DNA of 23,109 bases from an uncultured Lachnospiraceae bacterium (lineage in GTDB: Bacteria > Bacillota > Clostridia > Lachnospirales > Lachnospiraceae): contig CAJUJK010000040.1 of the NCBI GenBank assembly GCA_910586705.1, positions 1 through 23,109 on the forward strand, given 5' to 3'. Positions within the stretch are counted from its first letter, which is position 1; every line of letters begins with the position of its first letter. The notes under the pieces were generated by a model. The model saw only the letters and a list, made by a program, of their open reading frames with translations. It was not told the origin of the DNA and did not search any database. Shown in pieces: positions 15,994-23,058 of this stretch. Position numbers and translations under genes: made by a program.

Positions 15994-17283
15994 TTACGGC
16001 GCGGTTATCCCTTCCACCATGGAATCGAGCTGCTCCTGTAGTCCCTTTTCTTCCGAATTTCCGGCGGCCATATTTAAGGCAAATGCCGAGACGGGATCCC
16101 AGAAATTACCACCGATGCGCTGCAGGCGGGAAAACTCTGACTGTTCAAGTAAGGCGGTGATGGCGGGGGAACTTTGCACGTCGGCAGATGCGGCGGCTTT
16201 TGTGTTGGCCGGCCCCTGTCCGCGCATTTCAAATCGGAGCTGCTGGTTTTTTTCATTGGAAATCCATTCGGCCAGCCGGACAGCCCATGTATAATGTTCG
16301 GAGTAAGCGTTGACACCGATCAGCTTATAGCCGGAAAAGGATGCCATCTGGATCTGTCTCTGTGCGCAGGTGTAGGTGGGGAGCTTGGCAGCGCCATAGT
16401 CTGCGCCCCATGCTTCTTCCATTGCGACGGCATTCCATACGCCGCTGACACCGGCGATCACGGAACCGTCCTGAACGCCTTCGAGGAAACCTTCCTCTAC
16501 CGTGTTGAGAAAAGCCGGGCTTTGTGCAATGGCAAGCATGGCATTGGCCACGTCTTCTCCTTTGATATCGCCTTCTGTCTGATTCCAGGTACAGAAGTTG
16601 GTGATACCGTCACTGTTTAGTCCGACTTCCAGACCCGTGTTGCCAAAAAAGGAATAAACATACCATGCGGAAGACCAGTCCATGGTAATTTTCTTTCCGC
16701 TTTCTTCTGCAACCTGCAGCATACGGTCAAAGGTCTTAATATCTTCCTGATTGAAAAACTGTTTGTTGTAATATAGAAAATAGCCGTTGTCCGCTGTTAA
16801 AGGATAGGCGTAGAGTGTGTTTCCCACAGAAGCGGCCTCCACAGCGCCGGGCAGATTTTCGGATTTGATGCGGTCTGCATTTTCGACCGGCTCCAGCGCA
16901 CCGGCAGCTACGAGAGTATTTAACTGGTCATCCGCAAAAGCAAAGACGTCCGCTCCTGCTTCCAGATCCCCCATTAATACATCTTTACAGTTAGATTCGC
17001 TCTGGGCCGTAAATGTAATATGGAAATTGGCCTGCCCTTTGTATTGTGTCTGGAAGTCTTCGATAATTCTGGTTAACAGCGCTTCGTCCTCTTCGGCGCC
17101 CCAGACGGTCAGTTCGACATCCCCGCTATCAGACAGGAGCGCTGTTTCGTCTGTGTTCTCAGCACTATATCGCAGTTCCGTATCGGCATCGGTAATTTTG
17201 CTTTCTCTGTCTGAGCCGGCACATCCGGACAGCGACGCAGCCAATACGGCAGTGATAAAAATGGCGTTGATTTTCTTTCTCAT
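15994..17283 (-). CDS. Extracellular solute-binding lipoprotein (ABC family 1 type, sugar-like)
   Basis: A 429-aa binding protein. The lipobox is SLSGC with Cys21. The mature part has the family 1 pattern: VELTVWGAEEDEALLTRI near the start, ADVFAFADDQLNTLV, YAYPLTADNGYFLYYNKQ, and AGVSGVWNAVAMEEAWG. ATG 17283 is preferred over the earlier ATG 17295 because GGAGGG lies 5 bases before it. No permease or ATPase gene follows; the next gene is a chemoreceptor. It may feed a permease coded elsewhere, or serve only as a sensor. Maltose-like sugars are the usual cargo of this family, but the ligand here is not shown. Confidence 0.85.
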   Translation of the reverse strand: MRKKINAIFITAVLAASLSGCAGSDRESKITDADTELRYSAENTDETALLSDSGDVELTVWGAEEDEALLTRIIEDFQTQYKGQANFHITFTAQSESNCKDVLMGDLEAGADVFAFADDQLNTLVAAGALEPVENADRIKSENLPGAVEAASVGNTLYAYPLTADNGYFLYYNKQFFNQEDIKTFDRMLQVAEESGKKITMDWSSAWYVYSFFGNTGLEVGLNSDGITNFCTWNQTEGDIKGEDVANAMLAIAQSPAFLNTVEEGFLEGVQDGSVIAGVSGVWNAVAMEEAWGADYGAAKLPTYTCAQRQIQMASFSGYKLIGVNAYSEHYTWAVRLAEWISNEKNQQLRFEMRGQGPANTKAAASADVQSSPAITALLEQSEFSRLQRIGGNFWDPVSAFALNMAAGNSEEKGLQEQLDSMVEGITAP

Positions 17284-17361
17284 AGGTCCCTCCATGTCAG
17301 AGCATATGGCGATCCCAAATCAGCGCTGCAGAAAAAGGGATACAGTGCTGACACCGCCCCG

Positions 17362-17393
17362 CCTGTTTGCTTCGGGGAAGCGGCCAATACAGG
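17362..17393 (-). other. GC-rich hairpin in the leader of the binding protein operon
   Basis: An inner stem GCTTC (17369-17373)/GAAGC (17377-17381) and outer CCTGT/ACAGG (17362-17366/17389-17393) form a bulged stem-loop. It lies between the promoter at 17407 and the start codon at 17283, so it is in the transcribed leader. There is no T run. A regulatory role is possible. Confidence 0.45.
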
Positions 17394-17406
17394 ATAGCCC
17401 GTGGAT

Positions 17407-17435
17407 ATTATAGCGTTTTTCTTTTTTTTCTTCAA
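17407..17435 (-). promoter_or_regulatory. Sigma-A type promoter of the binding protein/chemoreceptor operon
   Basis: On the minus strand TTGAAG (17430-17435) is separated by a 17-base A-rich spacer from a perfect TATAAT (17407-17412). The start site would be near 17400, giving a leader of about 115 bases. The A tract just upstream may act as an UP-like element. Confidence 0.7.
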
Positions 17436-17668
17436 TATTTTTTGATAATAAAAAAGAAACCGTCAAACACTGAAAGAATAGCGTCCAGTTCATTAAGTGA
17501 CTATGGTAAATGGCAGCAACTATAGTATACTATAATTATTAAGATAAACAGAATCGGTTTTGAACGATGAACAGAAGGAACAGGAGCAGCCTTTAGATGC
17601 GTTGGTACAGGAGCATATAAGGAATATTTAAGCAAAATGAATATGGACGAGCGAGGTGATTTAGAAAG
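17436..17668. other. Divergent intergenic region before the 67-aa protein gene
   Basis: TATAAT at 17531-17536, inside the A+T-rich TATAGTATACTATAATTATT, is a candidate -10 for the plus-strand genes, but no good -35 is visible at 17-18 bases. Between 17562 and 17630 a frame reads EQKEQEQPLDALVQEHIRNI then stop, like the C-terminus of a lost gene, but is too short to assign. Confidence 0.35.
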
Positions 17669-17872
17669 ATGGAATTTTCGAGAGAGGATTTAACGGAGGC
17701 CAAAAGACAGATTGATTCCACGTTGCATAAATTGAGGGAAACAATCAAGACATTTGAAGCCAAAGAAAATGCAGAGCGCTATAAGTCACAGATTACATTA
17801 GCAAAAAGAAGGGTAAGAGCCTTTGAGATTGCGAATTGGTTTATTGAAAACGAGCTTGAAAAAGTTATTTGA
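17669..17872 (+). CDS. Small conserved hypothetical protein (67 aa)
   Basis: A short, highly charged helical protein (MEFSREDLTEAKRQIDSTLH, then RYKSQITLAKRRVRAFEIAN). I know proteins of this type only as conserved hypotheticals in Firmicutes; function unknown. AGGTGATTTAG upstream of ATG 17669 is a weak ribosome site. The DUF2200 gene begins 36 bases after its stop. The regular Lys/Arg/Glu pattern suggests a two-helix hairpin. Confidence 0.7.
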   Translation: MEFSREDLTEAKRQIDSTLHKLRETIKTFEAKENAERYKSQITLAKRRVRAFEIANWFIENELEKVI

Positions 17873-17908
17873 GAGAGCCGGGTGCAGGGATAGGATGAGG
17901 TGTGTTTT

Positions 17909-18259
17909 ATGGGAAATGAGAAGATATATCAGATGGATTTTTCAAAAGTTTATCATTTGCTTGTCAATAAGGCAGAGCGAAAGGGGCGGACAAGGCAGGA
18001 GGTTGACGAGGTGATCCGCTGGCTTACAGGGTACAGTCAGCCGGAATTGGAGAGAATGCTGGAAAAGCCGGTGCCTTACGGGGATTTCTTTCGGGATGCC
18101 CCTGAGCTGAATGAAAACAGGCGGCTGATTAAAGGCGTGGTTTGCGGTGTCAGGGTAGAAGATATCGAAGAGCCTCTGATGCAGGAGATACGTTATCTGG
18201 ACAAACTGGTTGACGAGCTTGCCAGAGGGAAGGTTATGGATAAGATACTGCGCAAATAG
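17909..18259 (+). CDS. DUF2200 family protein
   Basis: A 116-aa protein with the family core: IYQMDFSKVYHLLVNKAERK, EVDEVIRWLTGYSQPELE, PYGDFFRDAPELNENRRLIK and CGVRVEDIEEPLMQEIRYLD. Length fits the family (about 110-120 aa). Function unknown; soluble. ATG 17909 with GATGAGG 8 bases before it is better than GTG 17900. An imperfect stem at 18264-18284 follows its stop, without T run. Confidence 0.9.
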   Translation: MGNEKIYQMDFSKVYHLLVNKAERKGRTRQEVDEVIRWLTGYSQPELERMLEKPVPYGDFFRDAPELNENRRLIKGVVCGVRVEDIEEPLMQEIRYLDKLVDELARGKVMDKILRK

Positions 18260-18324
18260 AGAAGCGGCACATGGCATAAGCCGCGCGTCAAACTGATATG
18301 ACAGTAAAGAAGATAAGAATTTCA

Positions 18325-18354
18325 TTGCTTTTCCTGAGAAGATTACTATATAAT
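18325..18354 (+). promoter_or_regulatory. Promoter upstream of guaA
   Basis: TTGCTT (18325-18330) and a perfect TATAAT (18349-18354) with an 18-base spacer lie 55 bases upstream of the guaA start. The leader after it is too short for a purine riboswitch, and none is seen. Confidence 0.55.
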
Positions 18355-18408
18355 TAAGTGGCAGTAGGACAACGGACAGCAGAGAGAAGGATAAGGAGGC
18401 TTTACCCT

Positions 18409-19701
18409 ATGAAACAGGATTTGATTGTTATTTTGGATATGGGCAGCACCAGCAATACCGTGTTGGCGCGCGGGATTCGTGATCTCGGCGTATACAGCGA
18501 GATACATCCCCATGATATTACCGTGGACGAGCTGAATGCGTTGAAGAACGTAAAGGGAATCGTGCTAAACGGTGGGGAAAACCGTGTGGTTGACGGAAAG
18601 GAAGTGGAAGTCAGACCGGAACTTTACGATATGGGCATTCCGATGATTTCTGTAGATTATCCCCAGTCGAAATGTAAGACGCAGCTTTCGGAACTTCCTG
18701 ATATGGAGACACTGAAAAAGTTTGTTTTCGAGGAGTGTGGTGCAGAGGCAAACTGGAACATGAAGAATTTCATTGAGGACCAGGTGGAGCTGATCAGACA
18801 GCAGGTCGGCGACCGCAAGGTACTTCTTGCGCTGTCGGGCGGCGTGGATTCGTCCGTGGTTGCGGCGATGCTGATTAAAGCGATCGGACAGCAGCTTGTG
18901 TGCGTGCATGTAAATCACGGTTTGATGAGAAAGAACGAATCCGAAAGCGTCGTGAAGGTGTTCCGCGATGAGCTTCACGCGAATTTAATCTATGTGGACG
19001 CGTCCGAACGGTTCCTTGGCAAACTCGAAAATGTGGCGGATCCGGAGCAGAAGAGGAAAATTATCGGCGGCGAGTTTATCCGCGTCTTTGAGGAGGAAGC
19101 AAGGAAACTGGAGGGAATCGATTTCCTTGGACAGGGAACTATTTACCCGGATATCATCGAGAGCGGCACGAAGACCGCGAAGATGGTGAAGTCTCATCAC
19201 AATGTAGGCGGTCTGCCGGAAGATTTGAAGTTTGCACTTGTGGAGCCGTTAAAGCAGCTGTTTAAGGATGAAGTGCGCGCCTGCGGCGTGGAGCTTGGTC
19301 TGCCGCACGACATGGTGTACAGGCAGCCGTTCCCCGGTCCCGGTCTGGGCGTGCGGTGCCTCGGGGCGATCACCAGGGACAGGCTGGAAGCAGTCAGAGA
19401 GTCAGACGCGATTCTGCGGGAAGAATTTGCCAGGGCAGGGCTGGATAAGAAGGTGTGGCAGTATTTCACGGTCGTTCCGGACTTTAAGTCTGTGGGAATG
19501 AAAAATAATGCGAGGGTGTTTGAGTATATGGTCATCATCCGGGCGATCAATACTATCGACGCAATGACAGCGTCCATCGAGAAAGTTGACTGGGATGTGC
19601 TGGAGAAGATTACGCAGCGGATTTTGGCAGAGGTTGGGAATGTGAACCGGGTTTGTTACGATATGAGCCCGAAGCCTCCGGCGACGATTGAATTTGAGTG
19701 A
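18409..19701 (+). CDS. guaA: GMP synthase with a reduced, catalytically dead glutaminase domain
   Basis: A 430-aa protein. The ATP-pyrophosphatase half is complete: LALSGGVDSS (140-149), GEFIRVFEEEA, GQGTIYPDIIESGT, KSHHNVGGLPED, the PFPGPGLGVRC motif, and the C-terminal NRVCYDMSPKPPATIEFE. It turns XMP into GMP with ATP and ammonia. The N-terminal amidotransferase domain keeps DMGSTSNTVLARGIRDLGVY but ends about 90 residues short. At the place of the nucleophile (GICYGMQ) it reads SVDYPQS (Cys replaced by Asp83), and the catalytic His and Glu segment is gone. So it should not use glutamine by itself; ammonia, or a separate glutaminase subunit, is needed. AAGGAGG lies 9 bases before ATG 18409; the frame is open further back, but no good start is there. 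Confidence 0.93.
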   Translation: MKQDLIVILDMGSTSNTVLARGIRDLGVYSEIHPHDITVDELNALKNVKGIVLNGGENRVVDGKEVEVRPELYDMGIPMISVDYPQSKCKTQLSELPDMETLKKFVFEECGAEANWNMKNFIEDQVELIRQQVGDRKVLLALSGGVDSSVVAAMLIKAIGQQLVCVHVNHGLMRKNESESVVKVFRDELHANLIYVDASERFLGKLENVADPEQKRKIIGGEFIRVFEEEARKLEGIDFLGQGTIYPDIIESGTKTAKMVKSHHNVGGLPEDLKFALVEPLKQLFKDEVRACGVELGLPHDMVYRQPFPGPGLGVRCLGAITRDRLEAVRESDAILREEFARAGLDKKVWQYFTVVPDFKSVGMKNNARVFEYMVIIRAINTIDAMTASIEKVDWDVLEKITQRILAEVGNVNRVCYDMSPKPPATIEFE

Positions 19702-19798
19702 TGAAATTATGAAACAGATTATTTATAATTGTAAATAGTTGATATCATTATATATTATTATTCGTATTGTCTGTATTTGAAGAAATAGAATATGCTAT

Positions 19799-20452
19799 GT
19801 GATAGAAACGGAATCTATATATTGTGGTGAATGTGCGGTTAAAGATATTTCTGCCGATATTCCGGAAATAGAAATTGAATTGATGCGGGAGTATCAGTAT
19901 AAGGGAATCGGCTATAAGGCAATTATTACGATACTTAATACATTGTCGGAAAAGTATGGGAAACAAGAGTTTTATGCAAAAATTGAACCGGATAATTATG
20001 CAAGTCAGTTTTTGTTTGAGAAACTAGGAGGAGTGCCAGCAGGTTTAACAAAGGATTTTCAAATATCTGATGAAAGAGCAGAACGGTTTGTTGAATCACA
20101 TAGGAACCTGATAGATGATAGGATGCAAAATGTAGCAAACATATTTGAAGTAGAGCCAGACATACTTCTTACGAGTTTGCTGGTTTATAAACTTAATGTT
20201 AATGGTCTGTCACAAGATGGTACTGATACAATTGGAGTAGAGAATAAGAGAGAACATATCGTGTGCCTAAGACAACTTTCAAAAGAGAAATATCGGGATG
20301 TTATGCTGGAGTGGATAGAGGACTTGGAATATATAAAGAATTTGGGTGAGGCAAAAGATAAAATTGCGGAGAAGATTACAAAGATTGAATCGAAACTTTT
20401 GGATAAAATGGAATTAATGAAAACAATCAATAATGATGAGTTTATGGAATAG
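19799..20452 (+). CDS. GNAT-type acetyltransferase, probably truncated at the N-terminus
   Basis: 217 aa. Residues about 1-75 hold the second half of a GNAT fold: EIEIELMREYQYKGIGYKAI (acetyl-CoA loop region QYKGIGYKA) and KIEPDNYASQFLFEKLGG (the N-S/FLFEK motif). The remaining 140 residues are a helical tail with ERFVESHRNLIDDRMQNVAN and a coiled coil at the end. The first strands of the GNAT domain are missing: TGA at 19778-19780 closes the frame, the only start is a GTG, and no ribosome site is visible. It may be a fossil. Codon use is clearly more A+T-rich than in guaA, suggesting acquired DNA. Confidence 0.65.
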   Translation: MIETESIYCGECAVKDISADIPEIEIELMREYQYKGIGYKAIITILNTLSEKYGKQEFYAKIEPDNYASQFLFEKLGGVPAGLTKDFQISDERAERFVESHRNLIDDRMQNVANIFEVEPDILLTSLLVYKLNVNGLSQDGTDTIGVENKREHIVCLRQLSKEKYRDVMLEWIEDLEYIKNLGEAKDKIAEKITKIESKLLDKMELMKTINNDEFME

Positions 20453-20640
20453 CCCCCAGAGTGTCCAAAACGATTATTTTTTATTAAGGATAATACCAGT
20501 TAAGACATACCTAATAAAAAGAGCAGAAAGCAGATAGAAAACATGCTAGAAGATCAAACAATGGAATATTAAAAATCATGGTATGCTGACTTCTTAGAGT
20601 AGATTTCTGGCTATGCAAATGCATATGGAGGAATGTTTTA
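20453..20640. other. A+T-rich stretch with no recognised gene
   Basis: No frame of convincing coding character. It probably holds the decayed upstream part of the RecG-like gene that becomes readable at about 20660, but I cannot align it. Confidence 0.35.
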
Positions 20641-20820
20641 TCTGTCTTATTTGAGAATGGTATGATAGAAGCATGGGGCAGAGGATTCGACAAAATCAAG
20701 GATGCATGCGCAAGGTATAATGGACGCTTGCCGGAATACAATATCAGCGCATCCGGAATTATGGTGCTGTGCAGGGCATATGATAAGTATTTGGAGCTGA
20801 ATGATGTGGTCATGATGTAA
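20641..20820 (+). pseudogene. C-terminal remnant of a RecG-like/AlbA-type ATP-binding protein
   Basis: The frame from 20641 reads NGMIEAWGRGFDKIKDACAR, then LPEYNISASGIMVLCRAYDK and YLELND, ending in TAA (20818-20820). This is the C-terminal part of the HATPase_c_4 (RecG-like) family linked to AlbA_2 DNA-binding domains, often found near mobile elements and toxin loci. The other 350 or more residues are missing. Confidence 0.7.
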
Positions 20821-20831
20821 AGGCAACTGTG

Positions 20832-20857
20832 AATTTGCTACACGCGTGTAGCAAATT
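20832..20857. repeat. Perfect 26-bp palindrome A
   Basis: AATTTGCTACACG (20832-20844) is followed by its exact reverse complement (20845-20857). It lies 12 bases after the RecG-like remnant. Its arms share TTGC-N-AC with palindrome B, 44 bases apart centre to centre. Confidence 0.9.
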
Positions 20858-20875
20858 GTGAGAACATGAGTTTTT

Positions 20876-20901
20876 AAAAGTTGCGACATGTCGCAACTTT
20901 T
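20876..20901. repeat. Perfect 26-bp palindrome B
   Basis: AAAAGTTGCGACA (20876-20888) is followed by its exact reverse complement (20889-20901). The A and T ends make it look like a two-way terminator, but it could equally be an operator for a dimeric protein. It lies 125 bases before the SWIM gene. Confidence 0.9.
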
Positions 20902-21025
20902 GACAACATTTTTCTTGGAGATACCGGCTCTGAAAAAACATAAACAAGCAAATAAACCATAACAGAATTTGAATATAGTATTAGTTAATAAACCATTAGG
21001 CAAAAAACAAAAGAGGAAAATCAGC

Positions 21026-21457
21026 ATGGGATTAGTGGAAATAGCCAGTAACAATTCTGTTTGGCGAGGAATGGACTATTATAACAACAAAAAAGTTGTT
21101 TCTTGGGAAACTATTGAAGCCGGTATTTATGAGGGAGTTGTTTCCGGGAGTGAAGGAAATACTTATGCAGTACATATTGATACTGTGCATCCGAGAAAAT
21201 CTTCATGCAATTGTCCTTTTGCGGATGGCAGGCGTGTTGTGTGCAAGCATATGATAGCATTGTATTTTACGGCAGAACCTAAAGTCGCAAAGGATTTTTT
21301 AAAAGAAGTAGAAAAGTGGGAAGCCGAGGCGGAAGAACGTGAGAGACAGCATTATGAAGATATGAAAAACTATGTAAAAAGTTTATCTAAGACGGAATTA
21401 CAGGAGCAATTGTTGGATGCATTAGTACAGCTTGAGGAAAGAAGAAATTATTGGTGA
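21026..21457 (+). CDS. SWIM zinc-finger protein
   Basis: 143 aa. The zinc motif is CNCPFADGRRVVCKH (CxCx(n)CxH), placed about residues 60-75, followed by MIALYFTAEPKVAKDFL. The C-terminal part is a charged coiled coil (EVEKWEAEAEERERQHYEDM, then LQEQLLDALVQLEER). SWIM domains bind DNA or proteins. The frame is open from a TTG at 20969, but ATG 21026 has AAGAGG 9 bases before it. The gene stands alone between the palindromes and the JAB gene. Function unknown beyond the domain. Confidence 0.85.
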   Translation: MGLVEIASNNSVWRGMDYYNNKKVVSWETIEAGIYEGVVSGSEGNTYAVHIDTVHPRKSSCNCPFADGRRVVCKHMIALYFTAEPKVAKDFLKEVEKWEAEAEERERQHYEDMKNYVKSLSKTELQEQLLDALVQLEERRNYW

Positions 21458-21535
21458 CGTCATCATATTAAAAAATGTTGCTGTTTATTTGCCGAAAAGC
21501 AGTTATAATATAAATATGAAATGAAAGAGAGCATT

Positions 21536-21601
21536 ATGACCAGAACTGATAATGTATGTAATACGCAGAAGAATTTATCAGGAGAGATCAGAAAGGAATG
21601 A
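21536..21601 (+). CDS. Possible 21-aa leader peptide before the JAB gene
   Basis: ATG 21536 (AAAGAGAG just before) opens a frame of 21 codons (MTRTDNVCNTQKNLSGEIRK, Glu, stop). Its TGA overlaps an ATG (21598) that starts a second short frame overlapping the JAB gene. A TATAAT at 21504-21509 lies upstream. It may be a coupling leader or only chance. Confidence 0.25.
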   Translation: MTRTDNVCNTQKNLSGEIRKE

Positions 21602-21607
21602 TGCCAA

Positions 21608-22240
21608 TTGAAACATCAAAAGAAGGAACATTTAAAAGATATAGAGATGGCAAAAAAGCGTAATCATAAAATTATGATCACAGATGAAGCTATTAGGAAA
21701 GTTCCGCGGATAAAATATAAGAATATACCGAAAAGTGAATATAATACGATTCGGGAATTGGCAAGAAATGTATTGCGTATTTCAAAAGATGAGAATAATT
21801 CAAATGAAGTTGCGATAACGTATGGTATGGACAGTGTTGAGCGTATCAAGAAGGGTGAGGAGTATATCGGAGTAGCGTTAGGAAGCGAACACGGGGTGGA
21901 TCCGATAAGCAGTACAATTGCATATCACTTGGTATCGGCGGCTGAAGATTGTATTGTGATTGTATTACATAATCATCCGTCATTATCGGATTTTTCATTG
22001 TCAGATGTGCAGTTTTTAATTCGGTATGCAAGCGTGAAGATGATGGTGGTTGTTACTAATTTGGGAAGCATATCATATCTGGTCAAAGGGAAAGGATATG
22101 CTTATGATAAAGCAGTCACATTGTTTAATGAGGCAGTCAGCGCAAATAATGCGGCCAATGATCTGAAAGGTCTGCAGAAAGCGGCAGATCATTTCTTGAA
22201 GAATTGTTATATAGCGGGTATTGATTATGATAATCGCTAG
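21608..22240 (+). CDS. JAB/MPN-type metalloprotease-like protein (RadC-like)
   Basis: 210 aa. The central part (about 60-165) has a JAMM-like site, VLHNHPSLSDFSLSD, with HxH, then Ser and Asp, one residue shorter between HxH and Ser than in RadC (HNHPSGDPTPS). GVDPISSTIAYHLVSAAEDC and VVTNLGSISYLVKG flank it. The expected upstream Glu may be the one in the EEYIGVALGSEHG segment. The family ranges from RadC-like DNA proteins of mobile elements to deubiquitinase-like peptidases; here the target is unknown. The N-terminal 60 residues are basic. TTG 21608 has AAAGGA 9 bases before it; ATG 21647 is the other choice. The 54-aa gene follows 13 bases on. Confidence 0.75.
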   Translation: MKHQKKEHLKDIEMAKKRNHKIMITDEAIRKVPRIKYKNIPKSEYNTIRELARNVLRISKDENNSNEVAITYGMDSVERIKKGEEYIGVALGSEHGVDPISSTIAYHLVSAAEDCIVIVLHNHPSLSDFSLSDVQFLIRYASVKMMVVVTNLGSISYLVKGKGYAYDKAVTLFNEAVSANNAANDLKGLQKAADHFLKNCYIAGIDYDNR

Positions 22241-22253
22241 GGAGGAGGCGGCT

Positions 22254-22418
22254 ATGGAAGAACATGTAATTTTAAGTGAACGTTTAGAAGATCAGCTTAA
22301 GGCTGTTGAATGGGCAAAAGCAGAGCAGGAAAAACTCTTGAAAGAGAAGGGTGAACGTATATCTGAGGAACTTATGAAGATAATGACTCCGTTTATTTTG
22401 AAACAGCAAAAGGAGTGA
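22254..22418 (+). CDS. Small protein (54 aa) after the JAB gene
   Basis: A very strong ribosome site, GGAGGAGG (22241-22248), precedes ATG 22254. The protein is a charged helix (MEEHVILSERLEDQLKAVEW, then KLLKEKGERISEELMKIMTP). No family recognised. It is coupled in position to the JAB gene, so it may be its partner or regulator. Confidence 0.6.
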   Translation: MEEHVILSERLEDQLKAVEWAKAEQEKLLKEKGERISEELMKIMTPFILKQQKE

Positions 22419-22735
22419 ATGGTTTTGGCGTGGGTACAATTTGGGTACACCAGCTTTGAAATCATATAAACACACAACTAAACCGTATCAAAATGATACG
22501 CCTTTGAAAGAAAAACCAATCTAAAATATCTCCTGTTAACAACAGGAAAAAGAGTTCGAGTGATGAAATAGAATTAGGAAAGCTAGTATTTATACGGTTT
22601 CCAAACAAATTTGTATAGGGACTGACAACGATTTGGCAACATTTTTCACATCACGCACTAAATAATTACATCAATGGCATAAGAAAAACCTTGCTGATTT
22701 GCGCGAGCAATGAGGAAAGCAGGACTGGCAGACCG
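22419..22735. other. Intergenic region with two small hairpins, no gene
   Basis: No gene seen. CGTATCA-AAA-TGATACG (22484-22500) is a perfect 7-bp stem, and CCTGTT-AAC-AACAGG (22532-22546) a 6-bp stem followed by AAAAA. The second could end transcription on the minus strand only weakly. ATTTGGCAACATTTTTC at 22631-22647 resembles 20898-20914. Confidence 0.45.
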
Positions 22736-23018
22736 GGCGATTGCATTTATGCAATTCGCCGGTAAGACAGGGCTGTTTGACGAATGCCGCGACAACCGCA
22801 CGAAAGTGCGGGTTCAGATATGAATACTGAATATCGGCAAGGTCTTTTTGCGTTGACAATGAGCCGGATGGACTTGTGCTTGCACAAAAGTCCATTTGGC
22901 GAATGTCCGTCATCGAGCCGTTAGGCGAGATATGCTTTCTTCTTTTTCTGTTTAGATGTTTTCTTTTCCTCTTTCTCGATTTTCTAAAATTCTTCCATGG
23001 ATGCGCTTGCGCATCCAT
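22736..23018. repeat. Cluster of four short hairpins, three with a TT centre
   Basis: GGCGATTGCAT-TT-ATGCAATTCGCC (22736-22760, one bulge), CCGCAC-GAAA-GTGCGG (22796-22811), ATGGACTTGTGC-TT-GCACAA(AA)GTCCAT (22868-22895), and ATGGATGCGC-TT-GCGCATCCAT (22997-23018, perfect). Two begin ATGGA and end TCCAT. They lie 55-130 bases apart and partly within a minus-strand gene remnant. Confidence 0.75.
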
Positions 23019-23058
23019 TAAGCATATAATCACTGACCGCCTGCGAGGGGACTTTCGT
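22921..23058 (-). pseudogene. C-terminal remnant of an unidentified gene, with an internal amber codon
   Basis: On the minus strand from 23058 the frame reads TKVPSQAVSDYMLNGCASAS, MEEF, then TAG, then KIEKEEKKTSKQKKKKAYLA and TAA (22921-22923). A well-formed sequence before the stop and a Lys-rich tail after it in the same frame look like one protein end in which CAG or similar became TAG. The style of the tail fits proteins of conjugative elements, but I cannot name the family. Upstream the frame is broken by TGA near 23085, so a frameshift is likely too. The hairpin at 22997-23018 lies in the coding part. Confidence 0.45.

Noticed and set aside
18260..18408. Purine riboswitch before guaA
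   Set aside because: Only about 50 bases follow the promoter, and I find no paired helices with the conserved loop bases of the purine aptamer.
22540..22600. tRNA-like GTTCGAG motif
   Set aside because: No acceptor stem or anticodon arm can be paired around it.
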